A program made the position numbers and the translations under genes. From positions 1-33,477 of the forward strand of contig CANMIP010000043.1 of the NCBI GenBank assembly GCA_947497945.1: a stretch of 33,477 nt of DNA, given 5' to 3'. This DNA is from an uncultured Tropicimonas sp. (GTDB taxonomy: Bacteria > Pseudomonadota > Alphaproteobacteria > Rhodobacterales > Rhodobacteraceae). The notes beneath the pieces were generated by a model. The model did no database searches. It had not been told where the DNA came from and saw nothing but the letters and a program-made list of their open reading frames with translations. Shown here piece by piece: positions 8,910-18,384 of the stretch. Position 1 is the stretch's first letter; each line of letters begins with the position of its first letter.

Positions 8910-9794
8910 ATGAAGCGTCTGACCTATCTGCTGCCCATCGGCATCGTGGCCATCGCCGTGCTCATGGCCTCCATCTTCATCGTCGACGAGCGTGAAAAGG
9001 CGCTGGTCCTGCAATTCGGCCAGATCAAGCGGGTCAAGGAAGATCCGGGCCTCGCGTTCAAGATCCCGCTGATCCAGGAAGTCGTCTTCTATGACGACCG
9101 GATCCTGGCGCTGGACACCGACACGATCGAGGTCACGCCCTCGGATGACCGCCGCCTCGTCGTGGACGCCTTCGCGCGGTACCGGATCGAGGATGTGGTC
9201 AAGTTCCGGCAAGCCGTCGGCGTGGGCGGCCTGCCCGCCGCCGAGACCCGCCTGAGCTCGATCCTGAACGCACAGATCCGGGAAGTTCTCGGTGCCGACC
9301 AGGTGACCTCCGACACCATCCTGTCCGAAGATCGCCGGGTTCTGATGAACCGGATCCGCGACCAGGCACAGGTACAGGCACGTGCGCTTGGCCTGAACGT
9401 GGTCGACGTGCGGCTCAAGCAGACCAACCTGCCCGAGCAGAACCTGAACGCGACCTTCGAGCGGATGCGCGCGGAACGTGAGCGGGAAGCGGCGGACGAG
9501 ATCGCCCGTGGTAACGAGGCCGCGCAGCGTGTGCGCGCGCAGGCCGAACGGACCGTGGTGGAGCTTGTCTCCGAGGCCAACAAGGAAGCCGAGATCGCTC
9601 GCGGTGAAGCCGATGCGGAACGCAACGGGATCTACGCCCAGGCCTATGGCGCGGATCAGAGCTTCTTCCAGTTCTACCGCTCCCTCTCGGCCTATGAGGA
9701 AGCCCTCAAGGGCGAGAATTCGAGCATGGTCATCGCGCCGGACAGCGAGTTCTTCGAGTTCTTCAAGGGCTCGCAGGGAAGCGCCGCGGAGTGA
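8910..9794 (+). CDS. hflC: Protease modulator HflC
   Basis: HflC is the partner of HflK in the FtsH-HflKC supercomplex. The 294 residues begin with a single N-terminal transmembrane helix (YLLPIGIVAIAVLMASIFIV). The SPFH core follows, starting DEREKALVLQFGQIKRV and continuing through KIPLIQEVVFYDDRIL. A long charged coiled-coil region (residues about 180-245, ERMRAEREREAADEIA) leads to the conserved C-terminal segment with YAQAYGADQSFFQFYRSL. GGGGGACAAGTGAC upstream gives the ribosome binding site. The stop codon overlaps the start of the downstream DUF2065 gene. Confidence 0.95.
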   Translation: MKRLTYLLPIGIVAIAVLMASIFIVDEREKALVLQFGQIKRVKEDPGLAFKIPLIQEVVFYDDRILALDTDTIEVTPSDDRRLVVDAFARYRIEDVVKFRQAVGVGGLPAAETRLSSILNAQIREVLGADQVTSDTILSEDRRVLMNRIRDQAQVQARALGLNVVDVRLKQTNLPEQNLNATFERMRAEREREAADEIARGNEAAQRVRAQAERTVVELVSEANKEAEIARGEADAERNGIYAQAYGADQSFFQFYRSLSAYEEALKGENSSMVIAPDSEFFEFFKGSQGSAAE

Positions 9795-9988
9795 TGGAAA
9801 CGATCCTGCTCGGCATCGGGCTGGTCTTTGTTCTGGAGGGGCTGGTGCTTGCACTGGCCCCTTCGCGTATTGACGAGATCCTGGAACTGCTGCGCCAGAT
9901 GTCGGTGGAGACCCGCCGGCTGCTCGGGATGCTGGGTGTCACCACCGGCGCCATCCTGTTGCTGCTCGCGGGCTGGCTGGGCGGCTGA
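9794..9988 (+). CDS. DUF2065 (YjeT-like) small membrane protein
   Basis: This 64-residue protein has two hydrophobic helices (ILLGIGLVFVLEGLVLALAP and LLGMLGVTTGAILLLLAGWL) linked by RIDEILELLRQMSVETRR, the DUF2065 pattern. Family members are small inner-membrane proteins commonly encoded beside hflK/hflC; no precise function is established to my knowledge. The ATG overlaps the hflC stop in TGATG; a GTG three bases upstream is an alternative start. In related genomes a DegP-type protease gene often follows, but here the next gene is on the other strand, so the operon ends here. Confidence 0.85.
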   Translation: METILLGIGLVFVLEGLVLALAPSRIDEILELLRQMSVETRRLLGMLGVTTGAILLLLAGWLGG

Positions 9989-10196
9989 AAGCCGGCCCCG
10001 GCAAGGATCCACCCCGACCGCTGCCGCATCATCCCAAGGACGCCCCCCGGATCACCGCCCGTCCATTGCCGCCGTACAACACCAAGGGCCCAGCCGCAGG
10101 GGCGCAGCACCATGCGCCATGCCGCATCGGGCGGGCTGAAGGCACACCGGTTTCGACGTACGCACGCGGGCGCCGGGATGGCGGCCCGCTACGCCC
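9989..10196. other. Convergent gap between DUF2065 gene and puuD
   Basis: This 208-bp GC-rich stretch separates two convergent genes. I see no gene and no hairpin with a T-tract. Confidence 0.3.
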
Positions 10197-11435
10197 CTAC
10201 CCTTTCCCGGCCCCACGATACCAGCGCACCAGCACCGCCCGGTCTTCCGCTTCCATGTAATTCGCCGCCCCCGGCGGCATGGCATGGGTCACCCCCGCCT
10301 GCAGGTAGATGTCCCGCGCATGACGGGCGACGTCGCTCTCGGTTACCAGCTTGACCCCCTTGGGCGGCACACCGATCCCTTCCCAGGCCGGCTCCGGCGC
10401 GTGGCACATGGTGCAATTGCTCTGCACCACCTCCACCGCATGCCCGAACCCCTCGGCCGAGGCATAACGCTGCTGCAGCGGCGTCAGCGCCTCCTCCTCC
10501 CAGCCCTCATCCTCGCCATAGAGCGGCGCCATCGAAAGCGCCACGATGGCCGCGAACAGAAGAAGCGTCGCGCCCCAGGTCCAGAGCGGCCCCTTCTTCG
10601 GCCAGGGCGACGCGTGCAGCGAGTTGAAATAATGCCGGATCGTCACCCCCATCAGGAAGACCAGAGAGGCGATCAGCCAGTTCCACTCGCTCGCGAAGGC
10701 CAACGGGTAATGGTTCGACAGCATCAGGAAGATGACCGGCAGGGTCAGGTAGTTGTTGTGGGTCGAGCGCTGCTTGGCGATCCGGCCGTATTTCGCATCC
10801 GGCACCCGCCCCGCCTTCAGGTCCCCGACCACGATCTTCTGGTTCGGGATGATGATGACGAACACGTTCGCCGACATGATCGTCGCGGTAAACGCCCCCA
10901 GGTGCAGCAGCGCCGCCCGCCCCGAGAAGACCTGCGTATAGCCCCAGGCCATGACCACGAGGATCCCGTAGAGCAGGAGCATCAGCTTGGTATTGTCCTC
11001 CCCGAAGGACGACTTGCAGATCCGGTCATAGGCCAGCCAGCCGAGCGACAGCGACGCCATCGAGATCACGATCGCCAGCCAGATCGGCAGGTCCAGCACC
11101 TGCGGGTCGACAAGATAGAGATCGGCGCCGAGATAATAGACCAGCACCAGCATGACGAACCCGGTCAGCCAGGTCGAATAGCTCTCCCATTTGAACCAGA
11201 CGAGATGATTCGGCAGCCGCTCCGGCGCCACGAGGTATTTCTGGATATGGTAGAAACCGCCGCCATGAACCTGCCATTCCTCGCCATAGGCCCCCGGCGG
11301 CAGGTCCGCCTCCTTGCGCAGGCCGAGGTCGAGCGCGATGAAATAGAAGGACGACCCGATCCAGGCGATGGCCGTGATCACATGTGTCCAGCGCGCGGCA
11401 AATTCCGCCCAGGCCCAGAGGATTGTCATGTCCAT
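10197..11435 (-). CDS. puuD: Urate hydroxylase PuuD, membrane protein with C-terminal cytochrome c domain
   Basis: PuuD oxidises urate to 5-hydroxyisourate and passes electrons through its own cytochrome c domain, in place of soluble uricase. The 412-residue protein has an N-terminal membrane domain of about eight helices starting WAWAEFAARWTHVITAIAWI. It includes the conserved HGGGFYHIQKY, PNHLVWFKWESYSTWLTGF and KQRSTHNNYLTLPVIFLML stretches with candidate heme or metal-binding histidines. The C-terminal domain carries CTMCH (C341, C344, H345) and the probable axial methionine in THAMPPG (M386). I chose the start at 11435 because GGGAGACG lies at the right distance. It is divergent from allantoicase, another purine-catabolism gene. 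Confidence 0.9.
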   Translation of the reverse strand: MDMTILWAWAEFAARWTHVITAIAWIGSSFYFIALDLGLRKEADLPPGAYGEEWQVHGGGFYHIQKYLVAPERLPNHLVWFKWESYSTWLTGFVMLVLVYYLGADLYLVDPQVLDLPIWLAIVISMASLSLGWLAYDRICKSSFGEDNTKLMLLLYGILVVMAWGYTQVFSGRAALLHLGAFTATIMSANVFVIIIPNQKIVVGDLKAGRVPDAKYGRIAKQRSTHNNYLTLPVIFLMLSNHYPLAFASEWNWLIASLVFLMGVTIRHYFNSLHASPWPKKGPLWTWGATLLLFAAIVALSMAPLYGEDEGWEEEALTPLQQRYASAEGFGHAVEVVQSNCTMCHAPEPAWEGIGVPPKGVKLVTESDVARHARDIYLQAGVTHAMPPGAANYMEAEDRAVLVRWYRGAGKG

Positions 11436-11656
11436 CGATCGTCTCCCATTCGCTTGCCTCCGACGTTCCCGCAATCGCCGCAAGAGATCAATTCGAAAGC
11501 CGGGGCACCGGGCGGGCTTGCCGTGGCTTGCCTGCTTCGATTAGGAATTGTGCAACCTCCGGCTGATGCCTGCGAAAAACGCGGCACTTGGCCGGAATGG
11601 CGCCGTCCGGGCGCTTTGCCTGATGCGCTCCCCGCCAATTTGCCGAAAGTAGCCGA
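11436..11656. promoter_or_regulatory. Divergent promoter region puuD/allantoicase
   Basis: This 221-bp region must drive both ureide/purine genes. I see no perfect palindrome and no match to TTGACCA-type RutR sites. A weak AAAG precedes the allantoicase start. Confidence 0.3.
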
Positions 11657-12667
11657 ATGCCCACAATCGACTCCATGAACCCCGACATCCCCCTCTTCGC
11701 CCGCACGGGCATCAACCTCGCCTCCGCCGGTCTCGGCGCCGAGGCCATTTCCTCTTCGGACGAGTTTTTCGCCCCGCTGGAACGGTTGTTGCACGATCCC
11801 GAGCCGGTCTTCATCCCCGGCAAGTTCGACGATCACGGCAAGTGGATGGATGGCTGGGAAACCCGCCGGCGGCGCGGCGGTGGTCACGACCACGCGATCA
11901 TCAAGCTCGCCGCGCCCGGGCGCATCCTCGGCTTCGACGTCGACACCCGCCATTTCACCGGCAACAACGCCCCCGCCTGCCGGATCGAAGCCGCCCATAC
12001 CGACGCGATCACCGGCGAAACAAGCTGGGCCGAGATCCTGCCGCACAAGGCACTTGGCCCCGACAGCCAGCATTATTTCCGCTGTGAGAGCTTCGAGAGC
12101 TGGACCCATCTGCGGCTGCATATCTATCCCGATGGCGGCGTCGCACGGCTGCGGGTCTTCGGTGTGCCCGAGCTGGATGCCACCGGCGACGGGCAGGAGA
12201 TCGATCTCGCCGCTGCGCTCAATGGCGGCCGCATCCTTGCGATGTCGGACGCCCATTACGGCGATTACATGCGCCTGCTCGCGCCCGGTCGCGGCGTCGA
12301 TATGGGCGATGGCTGGGAAACCCGGCGCCGCCGCGAGCCCGGCTATGACTGGATGGTCATCGCGCTCGGCGCGCGCGGGCAGATCGACGGGGTGCAGGTC
12401 GATACCGCGCATTTCAAGGGCAACTACCCCGACCGCTGCTCGCTCCAGGCGGCGGACCTGGCCAGCTTCGGCGACGGGCTGACCCAGGCTCTGGTGACCG
12501 ATTCGATGTTCTGGAAGACGGTGCTGCCGGAAGTGCATCTCGGCCCCGATGCGGTGCATGAATACCGCGACATGCTGGAGGATATCGGCCCGGTGACCCA
12601 TATCCGCTTCAATATCTTCCCCGATGGCGGGGTCAGCCGGCTGCGTATCCTCGGCCGCCCTGCCTGA
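11657..12667 (+). CDS. alc: Allantoicase
   Basis: Allantoicase hydrolyses allantoate to ureidoglycolate and urea, a later step of the urate pathway initiated by PuuD. The 336-residue protein shows the family's internal duplication of a jelly-roll domain. GKWMDGWETRRRR (about residues 60-72) in the first half is matched by MGDGWETRRRREPG in the second. GFDVDTRHFTGNN and GVQVDTAHFKGNY form the second matching pair, and LHIYPDGGVARLRVFG and FNIFPDGGVSRLRILG the third. The start is uncertain: the ATG at 11657 has only AAAG upstream, and an in-frame ATG at 11675 gives a protein six residues shorter. Its end lies 7 bp from the convergent phytochelatin-synthase-like gene. Confidence 0.9.
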   Translation: MPTIDSMNPDIPLFARTGINLASAGLGAEAISSSDEFFAPLERLLHDPEPVFIPGKFDDHGKWMDGWETRRRRGGGHDHAIIKLAAPGRILGFDVDTRHFTGNNAPACRIEAAHTDAITGETSWAEILPHKALGPDSQHYFRCESFESWTHLRLHIYPDGGVARLRVFGVPELDATGDGQEIDLAAALNGGRILAMSDAHYGDYMRLLAPGRGVDMGDGWETRRRREPGYDWMVIALGARGQIDGVQVDTAHFKGNYPDRCSLQAADLASFGDGLTQALVTDSMFWKTVLPEVHLGPDAVHEYRDMLEDIGPVTHIRFNIFPDGGVSRLRILGRPA

Positions 12668-12674
12668 TCGCATC

Positions 12675-13379
12675 CTAACGGGACACCAGCAAATACCCGC
12701 GCGAGCGGTTGTCATTGTCGGAATCGGGCGTGTTCATCGCGTCGAAGAGCGTTGCGGCATCGACCCAGACCGGCGGGTATTTGTAACGCGAGACATCGAG
12801 GATCAGGAACCGGTCGGTGTCGGCATCATAGGCCGCCAGCGGCGAGATATGCCCGCCGCGCTCCTGCCCGATCCCGGCCCGCAGGTAATTGACCAGAACG
12901 AAGCTCTCGTCATCCTCGATGCTGGCCACCGCCGCGCTGCGAAACGCATCGAGCGTGCCCTCCTCCGCGTGGTGCACCTGCGCCGAGACCGCATGCGCGC
13001 CGAACATCCCCGCCAGTTCGTCCAGCGTCAGCCCCGCCCGCTCGATCCGGGCGCGCGGCTTCACCGCCTCGGTCTCGGGCGTGAACACATTCTCCTGGTC
13101 GAACAGGCCCAGCCCCAGCGTCATGTCCGATTTCGGCCGCTCCACCTCCAGCGCATTCAGCACCATGGCGATGGTCGCCGGCCCGCAAAAGGCGGGATGG
13201 ACCTGGTTGGTGAAATGGATGCCGAGGTCGAAATAATCGGCATTGGCCTCCGAGGAGAGCAGCATCTGCCCACCCTCGGCGCTGTTGAGCGGGATGAGGC
13301 TTTGCGGCAAAGGCAGGGTCTCTGCGGCGGCCGGCAGGGCAACCAGCAGGAAGAAAAGGCCGGGAACGAACGGTCTCAT
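12675..13379 (-). CDS. Secreted phytochelatin-synthase-like cysteine peptidase
   Basis: This 234-residue protein begins with a signal peptide (MRPFVPGLFFLLVALPAAAE), so it acts in the periplasm. The mature part matches the phytochelatin synthase (papain-like) family: nucleophile C65 in HPAFCGPATIAMVLNAL, catalytic H177 in GGHISPLAAYD and D195 in FLILDVSRYKYPPVW. Plant enzymes join glutathione units; bacterial homologues that lack the C-terminal Cys-rich domain, as here, mainly hydrolyse glutathione or its conjugates to gamma-Glu-Cys. A role in periplasmic glutathione or metal-thiol turnover is therefore an inference. GAGGATTGCC precedes the start at 13379; longer in-frame starts would bury the signal peptide. 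It is convergent with allantoicase. Confidence 0.85.
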   Translation of the reverse strand: MRPFVPGLFFLLVALPAAAETLPLPQSLIPLNSAEGGQMLLSSEANADYFDLGIHFTNQVHPAFCGPATIAMVLNALEVERPKSDMTLGLGLFDQENVFTPETEAVKPRARIERAGLTLDELAGMFGAHAVSAQVHHAEEGTLDAFRSAAVASIEDDESFVLVNYLRAGIGQERGGHISPLAAYDADTDRFLILDVSRYKYPPVWVDAATLFDAMNTPDSDNDNRSRGYLLVSR

Positions 13380-13553
13380 GGCAATCCTCGCGCGTGAATG
13401 TGCAGTCATCAACGTCTTCGCAATACCCCGCAAGGGTACAGACTGGACGGGATTCGGGCAAATCACGCCGGGCTGGCCGGGGCCGGGCGACGCGGAACGG
13501 CCGCCCCGACACCCGGCGCGCCATCATCGCCGGAAGGTGTCGCCTGAACGAAA

Positions 13554-13575
13554 ACGGGCGCCCGAAGGCGCCCGT
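13554..13575 (-). terminator. Factor-independent terminator after secY
   Basis: ACGGGCGCC (13554-13562) and GGCGCCCGT (13567-13575) form a perfect 9-bp stem with a 4-base loop. On the minus strand it is followed by TTTCGTT. It lies 21 bp after the secY stop and closes the rplO-secY unit, so adk-rpsM-rpsK-rpoA cannot follow in the same transcript. Confidence 0.8.
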
Positions 13576-13596
13576 CCGTAAGTCTCTGTCTGCCCG

Positions 13597-14952
<1,356 letters not shown>

Positions 14953-15055
14953 TCGCGGTCTCTCTCAATGAATGCGCCGCCGGACCGTCTTCCGGTCGGC
15001 GGCGCTGGAAAACGTGAGGTGTTAAGTAAGGGGCATCGCCGCCCCTCACAACCTC

Positions 15056-15529
15056 TTATTCGGCCGCTGCCGCCTTCGTGACGGCCAGCGCGCCGCCGGC
15101 CTTCTCGACAGCCTCGATGGCGGCCTTGGAGGCGCCGGTGACCTGGAGGTCGATCTTGGCGGAAAACTCACCCTTGGCGAGGATGCGGACACCGTCCAGC
15201 TTGCGGCGGACGAGACCGGAGGCAACGAGCACGTCCTCGGTCACCGGAGCGGAGATATCGATCTTGCCGGCATCGATGAATTTCTGGAGGATGCCGAGGT
15301 TCACAACGGCCCAGGACTTGCGGTTCGGCTTGTTGAAGCCGCGCTTCGGCAGGCGCATGTAGAGCGGCATCTGGCCGCCTTCATAGCCGTTCAGAGCCAC
15401 ACCCGAGCGGGATTTCTGACCCTTGATACCACGGCCGGCGGTCTTGCCCTTGCCGGAACCGGCACCACGGGCGATGCGTTTCTTGGAGGGGGTAGAGCCC
15501 GCGGCGGGGCTGAGTTCGTGCAGTTTCAT
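15056..15529 (-). CDS. rplO: 50S ribosomal protein L15
   Basis: This 157-residue large-subunit protein starts [19 protein letters not shown] and continues [20 protein letters not shown], the diagnostic basic Gly-rich L15 N-terminus. The C-terminal domain includes [20 protein letters not shown] and ends in an Ala-rich tail. AAGGAGAAGCGAC directly precedes the ATG at 15529. In most bacteria L15 follows rpmD directly. Here a 3.2-kb island separates them, and rplO heads its own two-gene unit with secY. Confidence 0.97.
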   Translation of the reverse strand: MKLHELSPAAGSTPSKKRIARGAGSGKGKTAGRGIKGQKSRSGVALNGYEGGQMPLYMRLPKRGFNKPNRKSWAVVNLGILQKFIDAGKIDISAPVTEDVLVASGLVRRKLDGVRILAKGEFSAKIDLQVTGASKAAIEAVEKAGGALAVTKAAAAE

Positions 15530-15602
15530 GTCGCTTCTCCTTGCCGGATGCGGCCCCCAGCGACGGGAGCGGCCGAACACGGCATTTCTTGTTGGTTGAG
15601 TC

Positions 15603-15618
15603 GGTCCCATATGGGACC
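15603..15618. promoter_or_regulatory. Perfect 16-bp palindrome at the rplO leader start
   Basis: GGTCCCATATGGGACC is a perfect inverted repeat about 75 bp before the rplO start. It sits just downstream of the candidate promoter at 15627-15655, at about +2 to +17 of the inferred transcript. It could be an operator overlapping the transcription start or a short 5' RNA hairpin. Confidence 0.45.
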
Positions 15619-15626
15619 ACCGGGCG

Positions 15627-15655
15627 CGTTTACACGTTGCCGCCCAACGTTTCAA
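15627..15655 (-). promoter_or_regulatory. Candidate sigma-70 promoter for rplO-secY
   Basis: Read on the minus strand: TTGAAA (15650-15655), a 17-base spacer, then TAAACG (15627-15632). The -35 is good and the -10 is moderate. The position, about 100 bp before rplO and downstream of the island and the rpmD terminator, fits an independent promoter for the split-off block. Confidence 0.5.
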
Positions 15656-15832
15656 GGCCCCAGGACCAAAGCAAAGGGGAATAGCCGGACCGCAGGGCCG
15701 AAGCCCGCTGGCGCGGGATCAAACGCGTGCCCCGCCATGCCCGCCCGGTCCGGTCGCGCCGCGGTTTCCGCCAGACGACGCGATCCTGCCGCCACGCCAC
15801 CGCGCCCCTTGGATCAAGGGTCCCGACCCGCG
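15656..15832. other. Gap between PLA2-like gene and rplO promoter
   Basis: This GC-rich non-coding stretch contains the small dyad CCCTTG-GAT-CAAGGG at 15807-15821, near the end of the PLA2-like gene. It has no T-tract, so it is at best a weak 3' stabilising hairpin. Confidence 0.3.
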
Positions 15833-16396
15833 TCACTCGGGCCTTTGCCAACACTGCGGATAGCCATATCCCCACCGCCAGGGCAGCCCGGTACAGGGAC
15901 CTCCGCCCAGGCGCACCGCCTGGTACATAGCCACCGCTATGGCCGAATAGGCTTTGCGGACCTGCGCTTCGCTCAGGCCGTACTCCGTCCGGAGGATCTC
16001 GTCTTGCGGGCTGGACGTGGCCTCGACACAGCTCTGCAAAACCCCATCGGCTTCAAGCCGCGCCTCGAAGCTCGCCTCCGCCGCCGGATCGGCCCCGGCG
16101 TCGTGATAGGCGCGGTCATGGGTCACGCAGCATTCCTCCCAGGGCGGTGTCCCGCCCAGGGCCTCGGCGAATCCCGGGTAGCGTTCGGCCATGAAGGACC
16201 AGAGGCTCGACATGCCGCCACTGCAGCCATCCGTCGTGAAGCTGTTCAGCGCGGTGTCGGGGGAGGTCCTGAGCTGCTCCAGCCACTGGTGCGATGGCAG
16301 CTCCACCGCCCGCGAGATCTGCGTCTCCCAACCTTCCGCCACAGCTATGCGCGGCAGGACCAGGGACAGGAGCACCAGGGACTTACGGAGACGCAT
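15833..16396 (-). CDS. Secreted protein with phospholipase-A2-like CCxxHD motif
   Basis: This 187-residue protein has an N-terminal signal peptide (MRLRKSLVLLSLVLPRIAVA). The mature part contains TDGCSGG (C58), which resembles a calcium-binding loop. About 30 residues later comes ECCVTHDRAYHDAG with C89, C90, H93 and D94, the CCxxHDxxY pattern of phospholipase A2 active sites. Further cysteines C123, C168 and C182 make six in the mature chain, enough for three disulfides. PLA2 activity is an inference from the motif; the family may instead be an uncharacterised PLA2-fold group. Its start overlaps the 3' end of the upstream GDPD gene by 14 bp, which suggests translational coupling and a joint role in phospholipid turnover. 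Confidence 0.7.
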   Translation of the reverse strand: MRLRKSLVLLSLVLPRIAVAEGWETQISRAVELPSHQWLEQLRTSPDTALNSFTTDGCSGGMSSLWSFMAERYPGFAEALGGTPPWEECCVTHDRAYHDAGADPAAEASFEARLEADGVLQSCVEATSSPQDEILRTEYGLSEAQVRKAYSAIAVAMYQAVRLGGGPCTGLPWRWGYGYPQCWQRPE

Positions 16397-18230
16397 CGCG
16401 ATACACCTTGTCTGTCGCCACGAGCCCCAGCTGGCTGCCCAGGGCCAGGACCACCCGCTCCAGCGTGCCCAGCTCGGCCCGCTGGGCGATGACATCCCGC
16501 GCCAGCGCCGGCTCGTCCGTGATCAGCCCGTTGACGCCAAGGCTCAACATTTCCGACATGGCGAGCGGATCATTCACCGTCCAGACATGGACCCGCTTGC
16601 CCGCCTGCTGCGTCGATTGCACCAGCCGATGGCTCACGAGATCCTTGTTCATCGCCAGGAAGTCAGCCTCGAGCTCCCAGGGCCGCCCGACCGCCGCCGA
16701 GGCCAGCAATCCAACCGTCCAGTCCGGCCGCAGCGCCTTCATCTTCTGGACCGCCTCGTATTTCAGGCTCATGAGCTGGACCTGGTCCACCATCCCGGCC
16801 GCCTCGACCACATCGGCCACGCGCTGCTCCAGCGCGACGTCATGGCCGTAATATTTCAGCTCGATCAGCACGCCGGAACCGCTGTCCCGCGCCATCTCCA
16901 GCACCTCGCTGAGCAGCGGCACCCGCTCATCCGCGAATTCCGGCGCGTACCAGCTGCCGATATCGACCCCGGCAAGCGCCTCCCCTGTCGCGTCCCAGGC
17001 CTTCAGCGGATCGCCGGCAAGCTTCATCAGGTCGCTGTCATGCAGGACGATCACCTCGCCCTCCGCGCTCTCCTGCACATCCAGCTCGACCCAGTCCGCC
17101 GCCTGTTCGATCGCCAGCGCAAAGGCCGCCATCGTGTTCTCCGGCCGCGCCCCGGCCGCGCCGCGATGGGCAATCACCTCGACATGATCTTCCGTGCGGA
17201 CGGAGAACAGATCCGTCGCCGCAAGCCCCCCGGCCATCGCGGCAATCAGCGATCCGCCGATCAGGACCCGGCGCAATCGATGCCTGTTCTCGCGGCTGCC
17301 CCATTCCGGCCGATCCATGCCGGGCCAGCCCGCGCGCTCCATCAGCAGACAGGCCAGCGCGCCCGATGTCGCCGAGGTGACAACGAGATTGACCAGCGAC
17401 CAGACCCCGATCAGCAGCAGGAAGGCCGCCGCGAGGGCCTGGAGATCCGGTGCGAAGCTGTCGACGACAAGCTCGGCCACGAGCCGCGCCACGCCGAAGA
17501 CCGCGGCCACAGCAAGGGCGGAGATCGCGCCCCAGGCCAGCAGCGCCAGCAGCAGGTCCAGCCGCCGCCCCGCCATCGCCGCGCGACTGGCCGCGAAGCT
17601 GCGTGCCGGATGCACACCGTCGAACAGCACCATCGGCAGGGCAAAGGCCCAGCTCAGCAGCGCCCAGCCGAGCAGCCCGATCATGACAGCCAGCGTGATG
17701 CCGATCAGGACCACCGCACGCAGGAATTCGGGCGGGTGCTCGGCAAGATAATAGTTGATGTCATACTCGCCCAGCAGCCTGGCCGCGAGCAGCCCGGCAA
17801 TCGCCAGGAACGGCACCGTCAGTAGGACGATCCGCAGCAGGAACCGGACGGCAAAGCCGAGAATGCGCGGGAATCGCGGCAGGATATGCGCCACGCCTTC
17901 CTCGAAACGCCGCTCGCCCGTCCGCCGCGCATGCAGCGCGATCGCCATCATGAAGGCGATGTTGAGCACATAGCCGGTCAGGACCAGCCCGGCGGCAAAC
18001 AGAACGGCCGCAAACCCGACCGGAGACAGCAGGAACATCGCGATGTCGAAATCCGACAGGGCGGGCTTTCCCGACAGGCCGATCGCGGCGCGCAGGGCAA
18101 GCGATGTCACCGGCGTCAACAGCGCCAGCACGAGAAAGCCGAATACGAGGCGCGACAGCACGAAGGGCCAGCGCAGGCGCCAGGCGTCATGAAACGCGTC
18201 CGAGACGGCGCGCAATGGCTTGTTGATCAT
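16383..18230 (-). CDS. Membrane-anchored glycerophosphodiester phosphodiesterase
   Basis: This 615-residue protein has two parts. Residues about 20-340 are a multi-helix membrane domain of the type found at the N-terminus of some bacterial GDPDs (GPDPase_memb). Residues about 348-600 are a GDPD TIM-barrel domain. The catalytic signatures are present: VIAHRGAAGARPENT (H355, R356, E364), VELDVQ (E382, D384) and LHDSD (H397), then VLIELKYYGH and VWTVND and LGVNGLITDEP near the end. The reaction is hydrolysis of glycerophosphodiesters to an alcohol and glycerol 3-phosphate. The barrel follows the last helix, so its side of the membrane is uncertain. AAAGGAGGCGATTC before the ATG at 18230 is an excellent ribosome binding site. 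It overlaps the PLA2-like gene at its 3' end. Confidence 0.9.
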   Translation of the reverse strand: MINKPLRAVSDAFHDAWRLRWPFVLSRLVFGFLVLALLTPVTSLALRAAIGLSGKPALSDFDIAMFLLSPVGFAAVLFAAGLVLTGYVLNIAFMMAIALHARRTGERRFEEGVAHILPRFPRILGFAVRFLLRIVLLTVPFLAIAGLLAARLLGEYDINYYLAEHPPEFLRAVVLIGITLAVMIGLLGWALLSWAFALPMVLFDGVHPARSFAASRAAMAGRRLDLLLALLAWGAISALAVAAVFGVARLVAELVVDSFAPDLQALAAAFLLLIGVWSLVNLVVTSATSGALACLLMERAGWPGMDRPEWGSRENRHRLRRVLIGGSLIAAMAGGLAATDLFSVRTEDHVEVIAHRGAAGARPENTMAAFALAIEQAADWVELDVQESAEGEVIVLHDSDLMKLAGDPLKAWDATGEALAGVDIGSWYAPEFADERVPLLSEVLEMARDSGSGVLIELKYYGHDVALEQRVADVVEAAGMVDQVQLMSLKYEAVQKMKALRPDWTVGLLASAAVGRPWELEADFLAMNKDLVSHRLVQSTQQAGKRVHVWTVNDPLAMSEMLSLGVNGLITDEPALARDVIAQRAELGTLERVVLALGSQLGLVATDKVYRDASP

Positions 18231-18384
18231 GAATCGCCTCCTTTGGGACCACGCCCGGAGGCTACCCCCGCGCGGCAGCGAGGTCGATCCTGTCCCCGGC
18301 TTTTTCTCCGCAAGCGCTCTTGATCTGAAGTGGGCTTGAGGAATTAGCGTCGCCCAACATTCCGAATCCCCGAAAGGACGCCCA
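18231..18384. promoter_or_regulatory. Divergent gap between GDPD gene and small ORF
   Basis: This 154-bp region lies between divergent genes. GAAAGGACG at 18371-18379 serves the small ORF. A TTGATC followed 16-17 bases later by AATTAG or ATTAGC could be a weak promoter toward it. Nothing stronger is seen. Confidence 0.3.

Noticed and set aside
7619-9854. Long minus-strand ORFs opposite hflK and hflC
   Set aside because: Shadow frames of well-identified genes with no signals of their own.
10284-11678. 464-codon + strand ORF opposite puuD
   Set aside because: Arg/His/Asp-rich antisense frame; the puuD strand has membrane helices and a CxxCH motif.
16191-17825. 544-codon + strand ORF opposite the GDPD gene
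   Set aside because: Shadow frame; the GDPD strand has an excellent ribosome binding site and intact catalytic motifs.
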